Part shown: positions 21,969 through 32,809 of the stretch, one piece after another
How positions within the stretch are numbered: the first letter of the stretch is position 1
How the letters are laid out: each line of letters starts with the position of its first letter
NCBI GenBank assembly: GCA_036346255.1
Contig: CM070629.1
Span: 2,919,001-2,983,000 of the forward strand
Source of the DNA: Ampelocalamus luodianensis
Taxonomy: Eukaryota > Streptophyta > Magnoliopsida > Poales > Poaceae
Direction: 5' to 3'
Length of the DNA stretch: 64,000 bases
Translations under genes and position numbers: made by a program
Notes under the pieces: generated by a model
The model's database searches: none
Told to the model about the DNA's origin: nothing
The model's input: the letters and a program-made list of their open reading frames with translations, nothing else

Positions 21969-23684
21969 TCAGATTGGTGTTGTGTTTAGCCTTCTCCTCT
22001 TGGAAGCTGGAGTAGAGGCCTCACTGTTGTTACTTCTGCTGTTGTTTGACTGTGATGTTCCTAGTGTCGTGTCATCACTCCTAAAGCTGAAGCATGCTGC
22101 ATCCAGCACGGCGATCGGGCTCTGTGGCACTAAAGGGCCTGCATTGATGTTCCCTCTCTTCTTCACCAACGCCTTCTCTTGCATCAGCTCAAAGCATCTC
22201 ATAATCATCTCCTGCAAACGCACACATCACATTTCAGAAAGAGTGTAAATACAATGGCGCACCAATCTGGGTTTTCCGCAACTCAAGAAGAGACTCACCT
22301 TATTTACGGGGATTTCAGATGCTACAAGGGCACTGCTGAAGCCAACGACCTGATTCTCAACAAGCGTTGATAGCACCACTGCGGCAGCAATCTCAGAAGG
22401 TCTGAATGACAAGAACCTAGAGTCTATAAATCCATTGCACGAGTATATTCTAGTTAGTACACCACCATCAGATGTTGCCATTGGAAATGTAGGTAAAACC
22501 TTTGGGTTAACTCATCAAGCAATATGGTCGAACCTTTCAGAGTGCCAACTATGAGCTCAGCGCACCTTGAGGCCAGTGTGTAACTCGGTGGCTTCCCTTC
22601 ATTGAACTTGTCCAGGAAGTAGCTGATGAAAGAGAATGGGGTCACAGCCTGCAACCTCCATTTCAAGGTCTCCATCACAATGAGCTCCATCCTCTTAATA
22701 TTCCTTGCTTCAAACACATACTTCGCATCGCAAACCTATCGTATATTAATCGCATTTCAGCAAAAATCATCGTGCGATCATTGAACAATTATCGATTTTA
22801 CAATGTTGTAACTTCTTCTTCACCTGAAGGTCCACAGGAAGAGGGGCCACCGTCTCCTCCATCTTGACAGCAAGAGATAGGCACACAACTGACAGCAACT
22901 GTTGCATCCAAGATTTGTCATGCTACAACAACAAGAAACCAAAAAGATGCAATGATCAGTATCAGGTTAACTTACATAGTAAGTAGCAATGTACAGGTTC
23001 AGATTCTTACTGGAAGATTAAACGAGGAGAAGAACCTATCCACGTAGTTCACGGATAGGTAAAGACTCAGTGGTCCAAAATTGTAGTAGGAATGGACCTG
23101 CAACCCACATGAGAGGACAAGATCAGCGCCTCGCGCTTTCTACTTAAAACATATTTGTCCGTATAAAGGCAAAGGTGCTAGTGGGCTCATTGCCTCATTG
23201 CTATCTCAGATTCTTACTAGTAGTCATCGAATTGGCAAGAAGCCACAAGATGCAAGACACACAGCCAAAACAGGATTGACTAAAAGTCAAATATGTAATG
23301 CAAGCATGCAACAGCCTACCTAAAATCAATTAATCCACCATAAAAAAGAAATCGAAAGAACCAATAAATCCTAAGATTTTTCTTTTTCTTTTTTCACCTT
23401 GCAAATCCAATCCATGGCGTCTTTCCTCCAAGAAGACTCCGATCCTCCATGCTCCAACCTCTCCACATAGCCGCCCTGAGGCAGATGATCCATCTCCTTC
23501 TCCACCAGCACCCCACAACCTCATCACTATCCACTGGGAACACAGCACCGGCGTCCAAGAAATCAAGGCCACTCCCAAACTCCACCACCTCGTCGTCGCC
23601 GTCGCAGCCGCTCAGGCCAAGGACGCTGCTCCTGTCCTCCCCACAGAGCAGGGTAGAGGAAGCACCGAAGCAAAGGATACCCAT
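21969..23684 (-). pseudogene. CYCD2: D-type cyclin (CYCD2 class), copy 2, frameshifted
   Basis: The exons are 23398-23684, 23011-23097, 22824-22922, 22534-22735, 22299-22423 and 21969-22211. The structure matches copy 1, with intact splice sites and exon lengths except exon 1. Exon 1 is 287 nt instead of 288: a C run at 23511-23514 has four C where the others have five. The frame is lost after about residue 57, before the cyclin box. LLCGE is intact. The cyclin box otherwise keeps FSSFNLP, but NYLDRF has become NYVDRF. The TATA box is also altered. A homopolymer error cannot be excluded. Confidence 0.85.
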
Positions 23685-23927
23685 CTCAAGATCGCAAATA
23701 CACGGCGGGCTCTTTCTCGGCTCCTCCTCCTCTTCCTCCTCCTGCTCCTACTTGAGGAGTATTTGGTACAAGAATCCATTCTTGGGGCCTAAAGGTTGCT
23801 ACTCTTTTCCTCGGCTGTGGCCTTGGGAGGTGAGATAGAGAGGACCCAATGGAGAATGGCAAAGGGAAAGCAAAGATGGGAGAGAGAGGGGTCTCCTGGG
23901 GAAGAGAACGAAGAAGGGCTTTGGGTG

Positions 23928-23934
23928 TTTGATA
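23928..23934 (-). promoter_or_regulatory. Altered TATA position of cyclin copy 2
   Basis: The minus strand reads TATCAAA where copies 1, 4 and 5 read TATAAAA in an otherwise matching context. Core promoter strength is probably reduced (inference). Confidence 0.55.
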
Positions 23935-24115
23935 GGGTGTGATAGGTGTGTGGTTTTCGGGGATGAATGATCGAGCAATAATATGCACACTGGGTAGCAT
24001 TTGCTTCATCCACCCCTCCACGCATGGAGTCGCACTCCTGGTAGTAATAAATCCAAGCGGCGTGTACAACCACCAGGTCAGGGTGCTTCCCCGGGTCGGC
24101 AGTACACAAACACAG

Positions 24116-25057
24116 GGGGTCCCAGGCCGAGTACTTGGGCTAAATCCAACCGGCTCGCCTCCATCGGTTGTTGCACCGCATTACGCCCGTCACGAGTACT
24201 AAATGTGACCGCGTTCCACCCACGTGCATGTTCCGTGTGATTCGAGAAATTTTATACGGTGTAGTATAAATTAAACTGATAATTAATTTGTTAATGCTGT
24301 AATAGATTTTTCTTTGTATTTTTTTCGTGAGTGTATTATCGACTTTTTTTTAACTCTGGTTTAAAATATTACTCTTATGCTATGTGATCTTCACATAGAC
24401 AATTACAATTCTACTTCTTCGAGATTCTACTACTCATACTATCAAATGTAGTATAACTAAATCCTAATTAATCCAAACCATTAGATGAAAAGAATGAACA
24501 ACCATGTTAAATTGACATGTTGGTTGTTGCATCACATTAACCGCATCACGAGCAATAAAACTGAGCTCCACACCAACGCCGCAAAAGCCCCCCTCCCCCG
24601 GCGCCCCATCTACGAACATGAACACATGGTGATGCTCTTGATTCCATAGACTCCACGCACATCCACGGTCATTTCCACGCTCCGCGCGTCTTCTTCCCTA
24701 GTGCAGAGTGCACTCCTGCCAGGCCAGCTGCTGCACGCACTCCGCTGGCTGTGGCACCTATGCATCAAAAGCAACCAAGCAAAGCAACGAAAAGAAACAC
24801 ACGGAAAACTACTTGTCACTGCCACCGTATATCTCCTTTTGATCCTTTCGACCACTCAAAAAAAGAGGAACAAGGATGAGTATTTTTTTCCCCAGTTTTC
24901 GTTGTAAAATTACAAAGCAACACCTGCCTTATTACTAGTTTACTACTAGTACTACTCGCAAACTCGAGTGAAAGATCAGCTAGGTGACTTTTGTCGCTTG
25001 CAAAGAGGATGGAGAGACACTGTAACAGAGGCGTAGGAATTATACTAAGTACTAGTG
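24116..25057. repeat. Rearranged unit 3 segment
   Basis: 24118-24212 matches 7765-7862. 24240-24500 is AT-rich with no match seen in the window. 24505-24565 carries the recurring motif (GTTGGTTGTTGCATCACATT). 24600-25057 is a diverged copy of the segment at 8877-9601. No gene is present. Confidence 0.5.
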
Positions 25058-25065
25058 TACTAGCA

Positions 25066-25074
25066 TGATATATA
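25066..25074. other. Empty target site of the PUB-carrying MULE
   Basis: TGATATATA occurs once here, in flanks (GTACTAGCA ... CTACCACCG) that match both sides of the MULE in the other units. This unit either never received the element or lost it cleanly. Confidence 0.8.
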
Positions 25075-25648
25075 CTACCACCGTACCACGAGAATGCACA
25101 GGCTTTTTTTCTGGACGCTCATGCGTTGGCTTGTGCCCTAGACAGGTCTCCATCTACCGATGCAGTCACAGAGCAGATAGTACTAGCACAAGGATACATA
25201 CAAGGCGATGGAGCCAAACGACGTCTTTGCCAATTGCCATGGCCAAGGAGACAGTGCAAACGACGAAGGGGGCCCCTGGGCCGCTCTGCACACGTCTGCG
25301 CTCCCCTCACATTTTCCCCATGGCGAGCCACCGTGGCTGCAGCCTTACTCGTGCTGCTAGCTCTACGCACCCACTCCACCGCTCGCGTGAGATCGATCGG
25401 ATCGGATCAGATCGAATCTCCTGCGCCGTTGCTGCAACCGACGACGGTGGCGGTGGTGTCGTCGCTGCATGCCGCGGCCGCACCGGGCGCGGTTGCCCGA
25501 GCATGACCGGTCCTTCCCCGCCCGCACTCGCCCGCATTTGTATGTTATAGCCGGATAAATCCATGGCGCTAGTGATGCACGCGATAAACGGTGGTGTAGG
25601 GCTGGGATCGATCTACTATGTACGCAAGGTGGAATATTCACATGAAGA
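25075..25648. other. Non-coding unit segment
   Basis: The unit 3 copy of the segment at 19578-20040. It has the same MEPN-start-like stretch, but the following frame is not conserved between copies, so there is no gene call. Confidence 0.45.
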
Positions 25649-25656
25649 ACTATATG

Positions 25657-25909
25657 CAGGTCCGGTAATGCCGAAAATTGGAAAATTTCGGCCAATTTCG
25701 GATGGGATTTTCATTTATTTTTTAATTGTTCGGATTTTCAAATTTTTTTAAAAATCATATTCAAACAAAATTCAGGCAAATTTGATGTTTTTTTATAAAA
25801 TTCATCCAAACCAAAATTTTTAGGACAGGTTTATATTTCTACCGGCCCCCACCGGTAAGACCAAAAATCGCCAGTAACCACCAAAATTTTGGCGAAATTT
25901 TTTTCACTG
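25657..25909. mobile_element. hAT-type MITE
   Basis: A 253-bp insertion into the unit segment, absent at the same place in units 4-6. It starts CAGGTCCGG and ends TTTCACTG, with short inverted CAG/CTG ends and subterminal ACCGG/CCGGT words. A perfect 8-bp target duplication, ACTATATG, lies at 25649-25656 and 25910-25917. It is AT-rich and non-coding. Confidence 0.85.
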
Positions 25910-25917
25910 ACTATATG

Positions 25918-27617
25918 TGATTGCCTCTAGTAAAATCTTGACAGCGAGTAGCGTCGTCACACAATGTCGCATCTGTTGGAAGAGAGAAATGGGAGCGTAT
26001 TTTGCAAGCATTTACAAGCGAGCTCCTATTCCTATATGTTGATCGATATCCATGGTGACGACAAGGATGCACACACGATTGCTCCCTGAAAGCAACCTGG
26101 AGCTTGCAGATATGTAAATATTATTGTGAATCTGCATGGCAAATTGGAGCTATTTAGAGGACCACCCATCACCCATGCGCAAGAAAAGGTCAAGAAAGAT
26201 CATATATACATAATCCTAGGGTCCAATCGATTAATCAAACACGTTAAATACTAACTGGTGTAATTTGGCACGAGATTTGAATAATTATAGTACGTACTAC
26301 ATGATGTTTCATTCATTCAATTACTCCAGCTCCTCATGTCAATCCAAATGGACTGCCGCCTAGCAACATAAACTATCAAGTCACATCACTTGCTGACCAC
26401 ACCAATTAACAAGCATAAGTTAAAGCATTTGCCAATCACGTTCTGTGTACTACACATAATTACATACTGATCAGTAACAGGCTAAGCGATAAAACTCTCT
26501 CTATTCTATCGTCACCACCGCATTTAACACTTCAACGAGTTTTAGTATTTCTGGACGCATCAATCCCAATGGCATGATAACGCGAACAGAAATTGCACGG
26601 AGGCAAACTTACAAATTAAACCATTTGGTAACCACGTGCTAATGTAAACATCTCTGACATGTACAAACTGCCCAAGACAATTTGGCTCAATTAAGGGCCG
26701 GTTAACTCAGCGTTGATCGCTATTATAGCAGTATACCTCCATCGATGTGTTGGTAATATAAAAAAATAACTGATGTGGAGAAATAAAATCTATTCCCCAA
26801 CACAACGTATTTAAGAAGAGACCCGTTGTCTCTAAAAAATACTAATATTCAGTAAGTAAAGATATTAGTGAAGGCCTCGTATGAATTCGTTGTCTTCACT
26901 AATATGATCGATGGAACAAGCATGATTAAAGAAGCCTAATATTTAGTAAGTAAAGATACATGAATTTCAGGGACTTGTAGCAATTTCCAGGGGCTTTGAA
27001 TTATATATTCAAATCTATTGGCTCAGTTGGGGTCTGGCCGGTGTCAGGACTTTCATGAAAAACATGCAGCCATGTTTATCACGGGCCCACAGTGCAGAGA
27101 CCATAGCAGGTCTGAGGCTGAGCCTCCCGGCCCCACCACCCTTTCATGTAAAAGGAGTTGGCATGGCCGCAAGCTGCAGCCTACAGGCACCAATAAACTT
27201 TCATTGCAGGCTTTTTACCATCCTTTTTAGGTGAATTTATCAAGCCACTCGTTCAATCAATCCTATCCTCACCACTTTCATTAACAAAATTACCAGTAGT
27301 ATAATGTACGTGAGATTATTATTACTCACAAGTCACAAATCATACATGTGTGTCCCTGAACATCACATCCCCAAAGTCCAGATACTGGTGTTAAAGGCTA
27401 ATATGGATATGAATCCCGTAAGAAAGTGTGATCTCTTTAGCATTGTCATGTTGTTGAAGACTACATGGCTGATTTTTTTTTTTAATTTCAAATGACTACA
27501 ATGCTCACTAATTCCTTTTGAGCCACTACTTGATACCCTGATGATTGGCGGGCTTTGTGGTAAGATGATCACCGAATGAACAAGAGAAGCAATGCCAAGT
27601 TATATATGTACAGTGTG
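25918..27617. other. Non-coding flank of cyclin remnant 3
   Basis: Matches to the other units are patchy: 25918-26150 and 26420-26720 follow 41000-41220 and 41500-41810, and 26940-27270 follows 20470-20800. The Stowaway-like MITE of the young units is absent here. No gene is seen. Confidence 0.45.
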
Positions 27618-29039
27618 TCAGATTGGTGCTGTGCTTAGCCTTCTCCTCTTGGAAGCTGGAGTAGAGGCCTGAGTGTTGTTACTACTGTTGTTGTTTGACT
27701 CCGTCGTAGCCGGGCCCTATGGGGTGCCCCGCACCCTGGGGTTGTCAGGAATACCAGTGTGTCCCTTCGCCTTCGCCGCCTCCGCCGGCTCGAGGCCATC
27801 GCCTCGCGGGCTCGAGGTTGCCACCGGCCTTCCGCCCGCTTCGGAGCGCCTTCGGGCCCCTTCGCCTCCGCCGGCTCGAGGCCATCGCCTCACTGGCTCG
27901 AGGTCACCACCGAGCCCACCTCCACCTCCGGAGCATCCTCCGTAACCCCCGCCCGCTGCAGCCCTCGGAGCAGCCACAAGCTCAGGACCACCTCGCATGC
28001 CCCTGCGCACCCCCGGCCTCCGCCGCCGGAGCCACCCCGCGCCTTCAGCCCCTTCGGGGCGAACCCGAGGCCACCTCGGAGCGCCCCCGGGACGCCCGGC
28101 CTTTGGAGCGAGGCCCGGCACTCCGCTCCGCCGCGTAGCCTCCGTCGGTGTCGTCGCGCGACGCTCGAGGGAACCTCAGCGTGCTCCACCCCGGGTCACC
28201 GAGCGACCACCTCGCGCCCACCCTTGCCGCGCTCCGGCTTCGGCATGCCCCTCTGGAGCGCACCGCCTTCCCTGGCTCCGGCCCACACTCGCGCGAAGCC
28301 CCAGCAGCCCTTCAGACCTCCTCGGGCAACCTCCGGCTCTGCCCGCTCCTGCCTCAACACCGCGCAGCTAGGCGGGGCGCGGTGCCACTCGCAAAGAATA
28401 GCCCGCCGCCCCGGCTGGCCGCCGCGCGCCGCGCAGCAGCCGGGCGCCGCCACGACCACCAAAGACCGGTGCTCGCGTAGAAGGCAAGTACTACTGAACT
28501 TTGTGTTTTCAAAGAACAGCAAACCTGGGCTACACAGCTAGCGGTAGGGTTACTTATCTGTGCAAGAGCTATTTAAAAAACTAGATGCTACATGCTAGAG
28601 CCTGCATTGTTTACATCTTCCAGATTCCACATGGGTAGGGGGCTCACCGCATTAATTACTAAGCAGCAGCTAGTCTGGGCAGTGGGCACTGCATAACACG
28701 GCTTGTCGTTTCCCTGGTTCAATGCTGCGGGTAAAAAATGTTGCATGCATACACCGCACAACTAAAAAATTGCAGCTAGCCAAGACTTAAATGTGCCCTA
28801 CAAAGTCTAGGGAGCCCTAGCCACAACTAGCAGCACTTGGTGTTTCTCTCTCACAGGACTTAGAGCTTAAAAAAAACGATTGCATGTATGCAAACACTAC
28901 ACACCAAATAAAAAGTCGCAGCTGCCAAAGGTTAACATTGCTTGTGGTAACTATCACCAGCAAGTTGTATACATGCATCTAGAGGAATGCACGCAGCACC
29001 AGTGTGACATCCCAGTGCACACTAACTCACTCTTCAGGG

Positions 29040-29540
29040 TGTGCAGTGTATAAACGAAGACGCCGTGCGTGGCTCCGAGCCCCGGCGCACACCAAAGCCC
29101 TCCGAAGGTACAGTGTATAAACAAAGACGCAGTGCGTGGCTCCGAGCCCCGGCGCACACCAAAGCCCTCCGAAGGCACAGTGTATAAACGAAGACGCCGT
29201 GCGTGGCTCCGAGGCCCGGCGCACACCAAAGCCCTCCGAAGGCACAGTGTATAAACGAAGACGCCTTGCATGGCTCCGAGCCCCGGCGCACACCAATGCC
29301 CCCCGTGGGCCTAAGTGTATAAACTAAAGACGCCGCACATGGCCTCGAGCCCCGACGCACACCAATGCCCCCCATGAGCCTAAGTGTATAAACTAAAGAC
29401 GCCCCGCATGGCTCCGAGCCCCGGCGCACACCGACGCCCCTCGCGGGCGCGAGTGTATAGACAAGACGCCCCGCATGGCCCCGAGCCCGGACGCACGTAA
29501 ACGCCCCCCACCCCGCGGGCGCGAGTGTATAAATAACCAT
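29040..29540. repeat. 67-bp tandem array (about 8 copies)
   Basis: GTGTATAAAC recurs at 29046, 29113, 29180 and 29247 (period 67). It continues at about 29315, 29383, 29452 and 29524 with slightly longer, diverged units. Each copy holds GGCTCCGAGCC and GGCGCACACC. It lies inside the non-autonomous LTR element. Confidence 0.9.
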
Positions 29541-29559
29541 AGTCGCTCCGAAGGCCTCA

Positions 29560-30890
29560 CCTCGGCGGAGAGACATCTCACATCGCGCTCAACCGCGCGA
29601 AGACCCTGGTCGTTCTGAAGGCCTCGCCTCGGCGGAGAGATCTCACATCGCGCTCAACCGCGCGAAGACCCTGGTCGTTTCGAAGGCCTCGCCTCGACGA
29701 CTAGGGAGTCTCCCGCCTCGAGGGCCTCGCCTCGGCGGAGCGATCTCACATCGCGCTCAACCGCGCGAAGACCGTGGTCATTCCGAAGGCCTCGCCTCGG
29801 CGATTAGGGAGTCTCCCACCTCGAGGGCCTCACCTCGGCGGAGAGGCATCTCACATCGCGCTCAACCACACGAAGACCCTGGTCGTTCCGAAGGCCTCGC
29901 CTCGGCGACTAGGGAGTCTCCCGCCTCGAGGGCCTCGCCTCAGCGGAGAGACATCTCACATCGCGCTCAACCGCGCAAAGACCCTGGTCGTTCCGAAGGC
30001 CTCGCCTCGGCAACTAGGGAGTCTCCCGCCTCGAGGGCATTGCCTCAGCGGAGAGACATCTCACATCGCGCGCAACTGCGCGAAGACCTTGGTCATTCCG
30101 AAGGCCTCGCCTCGGCGACTAGGGAGTCTCCCGCCTCGAGGGCCTCGCCTCGGCGGAGAGACACCTCACATCGCACTCAACCGCGCAAGACCCCGTCGCT
30201 CCGGGTCTCACCTCTGCGTTAGGAGTCTCCCGCCTCGAGGGCCTCGCCTCGGCGGAGAGACATCTCACATCGCGCTCAACCGCGCGAAGACCTTGGTCGT
30301 TCCGAAGGTCCCACCTCGGCGACTACGGAGTCTCCCGCCTCGAGGGCCTCACCTCGGCGGAGAGACACCTCACATCGCGCTCAACCGCGCGAAGGCCCTG
30401 GTCGTTCCGAAGGCCTTACCTCTGCAGCTAGGGAGTCTCCCGCCTCGAGGGCCTCGCCTCGGCGGAGAGACATCTCACATCGCGCTCAACCGCGCAAAGA
30501 CCTTGGTCGTTCCGAAGGCCTCGCCTCGGCCACTAGGGAGTCTCCCGCCTCGAGGGCCTCGCCTCGGCGGAGAGACATCTCACATCGCGCTCAACCGCGC
30601 AAAGACCCTGGTCGTTTCGAAGGCCTCGCCTCGGCGACTAGGGAGTCTCCCGCCTCGAGGGCCTCGCCTCGGCGGAGAGACATCTCACATCGCACTCAAC
30701 CGCGCGAAGACCCTGGTCGTTCCGCAGGCCTCGCCTCGGCGACTAGGGAGTCTCCCGCGTCGAGGGCCTCGCCTCGGCGGAGAGACATCTCACCTCACGC
30801 TCAAGTGCGCAGCCCTAGTCGCTCTGACAGCCCCCGCCTCGGCGACTAGGGAGTCTCCCGCCGCGGGGGCATCGCCCTACCGGGGAGACA
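29560..30890. repeat. 105-bp tandem array (about 12 copies)
   Basis: The word AGGGAGTCTCCC recurs every ~105 bp from 29703 to 30848 (for example 29911, 30016, 30121, 30430, 30535, 30640, 30745). Each copy contains GCCTCGCCTCGGCGGAGAGA and CATCGCGCTCAACCGCGC. Because 105 is a multiple of three, a 418-codon plus frame with a 35-residue repeat runs through it (29774-31030). I see no reason to think it is translated. Confidence 0.9.
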
Positions 30891-30914
30891 CCTCATTATG
30901 TGCAGCAGCCAACG

Positions 30915-31260
30915 TGGTTGGGGGACGACGTTTCTGGCTTCGCTTCCCCCTCGCTAGCTTTGGGCTCTACAGCGAGCCAAATAAAACAGGTTGGGGGACG
31001 ACATTTCCGGCTTCGCCTCCCCCTCGCTAGCTTTGGGCTCTACAGCGAGCCCAATAAAATAGGTCGGGGGACGGCGTTTTCGGCTTCGCCTCCCCCTCGC
31101 TAGCTTTGGGCTCTACAGCGAGCCCAATCAAAAAAGGTTAGGGGACGGCGTTCGGCTTCGCCTCCCCCTCGCTAGCTTTGGGCTCCGCAAGCGAGCCCAA
31201 TAAAAAAAGGTTGGGGGACGGCATTTTCAACTTCGCCTCCCCCTTCGCAACTGTCGCCTC
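30915..31260. repeat. 72-bp tandem array (about 5 copies)
   Basis: TTGGGGGACG recurs at 30918, 30991, 31063 (as TCGGGGGACG), about 31138 and 31210. Each copy contains CCTCGCTAGCTTTGGGCTC. It is adjacent to the 105-bp array but unrelated in sequence. Confidence 0.88.
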
Positions 31261-31928
31261 CTTAAAACTAACAAACATTAACCCTTCACGCCACTCCAAG
31301 TCATGAGCACAACTCACTCGGAGCGGTCGAAGGTGACGGCGATCAGTGCCCCAATAGGATCATCGCAAACACTCACACCAAAGAAGTAATCGAACTCTGT
31401 GGCTCGCAACGACTTCGCTTCGCAGTTCGCCGCCGCCGCCGCCGCCGAGGCTATCGCCGGTAAGCGCGGCCCGACGCCATCCGCCTTGAGGCCACGCCTC
31501 GGCGTGGCGGCCCCGCGTCGACTTCGCCCCCCGTGGGCTCCGCCGCTGCTCGCCGCCCACCTCGAGGCTATCGCCTCGGCGAGGAAGCCCTGACGCGTCG
31601 TCCGCCTTGAGGCTGCTCGCTGTGGCGCCCCATCGCCGACCGCGCCGCAGCAGTTCGCCGCTGCTCATCGCTGCCTCGAGGCTATCGCCTCTGTGGGGCA
31701 GCCCTGACGCACCGCCCGCCTCGATGCCATGCCTCGGCGTGGCGGCACTGCGCCGACTTCGCCCTCGCGGGCCCCACCGTCACACGCCGTCCGCCTCGGA
31801 GGCTCGCCCCAATTCCTTCCGGGGTATCCCGACTCCCCGAGGGGCCCGGGGCGATGATATTGCGTCCGCTCGCCCCTCGGAATCGCGGGACCTGTCCTCG
31901 CGATCTCGGACCACGCAGATGAGGGAGT

Positions 31929-32302
31929 TGTCGTAGCCGGGCCCTATGGGGTGCCCCGCACCCTGGGGTCGTCAGGAATACCAGTGTGCCGTCAGGAATA
32001 CTGTACATATATAGACCTAACTTGTATAGTGTATTTGAGGCCAATGTACCTAAATACCCCTTGTCTCTTTCTCGCCTATGGGGGCAAGAAGGTAAATGTC
32101 CCTTCTTGCCCCCTATAAGTAGAGCCTCATGGGCATGTAACAGGGGGTTGGCTCTCATTCAAACACACAAGCAATACATATCTTCACTCAGTGTCTTTAG
32201 CCCCTCTCTTCCTTCGGTCCTTCTCCAAGACAAAAGGGTACGGAGGGTCCTCGCATACGGAGGGTCTCCGTACCCACTGTCTAGCCTCTTTACGCTACGA
32301 CA
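31929..32302 (+). repeat. 3' LTR of the non-autonomous element
   Basis: A 374-bp LTR with TGTCGTAGC...GCTACGACA ends, the termini forming a 9-bp inverted repeat. A TATA-like TATAAG lies at 32114-32119, giving plus-strand polarity. The first ~58 bp match 27702-27760. Confidence 0.85.
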
Positions 32303-32479
32303 GACTCTGATGATCCTAGTGTCGTGTCATCACTCCTAAAGCTGAAGCATGCTGCATCCAGCACAGCGATCGGGCTCTGTGGCACTGAAGGGCTTGCATT
32401 GATGTTCCATCTCTTATTCACCAACGCCTTCTGCTGCATCAGCTGAAAACATCTCACAATCATCTCCTGCGGATGCACA

Positions 32480-32801
32480 CATCACATTTCAGAAAGAAAG
32501 AGTTTCTTTACTATTATAAAAGGACTCAGCAGTGGTGACAAGTTTGTCATCTATCACATCCCCTCTAAATGGTGGACCCCCACTTCAGTTTGAGGTATAC
32601 AAACACACACACACACACACACACAACAGAACAGAGTAGAAGAGAAAACAGGGGAGCAGCCATAGCGGCCAAGGTGGGGCTTGACGACGGATATGGCAAG
32701 CAAAGCCGATGGTGGAGAGCGCTAAAATGGAACTAGGGAAGGGAGGGGACCCTATGGGTGGTGATATCTCGGCCCGAGGTACTCGGTGGCGGTCGGGCTA
32801 C
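32480..32801. other. GC-rich DNA with an (AC)11 microsatellite
   Basis: (AC)11 occupies 32603-32624. The rest joins across the following hAT insertion to 34634 onward. No recognisable gene. Confidence 0.5.
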
Positions 32802-32809
32802 GGTGCATG

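Larger units (their letters stand above)
27702..32302 (+). mobile_element. Non-autonomous LTR element (LARD-like) with three tandem arrays
   Basis: A 4601-bp insertion flanked by the 5-bp duplication GACTC (27697-27701 and 32303-32307). The left end is CGTCGTAGCC and the right end GCTACGACA. A 374-bp 3' LTR begins TGTCGTAGCC at 31929. Only about 58 bp of the 5' LTR remain (27702-27760), followed by unrelated GC-rich internal DNA. No gag, protease, reverse transcriptase or integrase motif is visible. The interior is filled with GC-rich sequence and three different tandem arrays. Mobilisation would have needed proteins from another element. Long plus frames inside are by-products of repeat periods divisible by three. 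Confidence 0.82.
27618..32466 (-). pseudogene. Cyclin copy 3: last exon only, split by a retroelement
   Basis: The exon starts at 32466 after a GCAG acceptor and reads EMIVRCFQLMQQKALV... down to about 32303. It continues at 27701-27618 to a stop codon in the same position as in copy 1. The element at 27702-32302 sits between. Sequence right of about 32480 no longer matches cyclin introns, so exons 1-5 are missing. It is a non-functional remnant. Confidence 0.85.

Noticed and set aside
29774..31030. 418-codon frame with a 35-residue repeat, superficially the length of a PPR motif
   Set aside because: The residues are Pro/Arg-rich without the PPR helix pattern, and the frame is explained by a 105-bp DNA tandem repeat inside a retroelement.
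29040..31260. Possible CRISPR-like or centromeric array
   Set aside because: Monomers are contiguous without spacers, the setting is a eukaryotic LTR element with a 5-bp target duplication, and the arrays are short.
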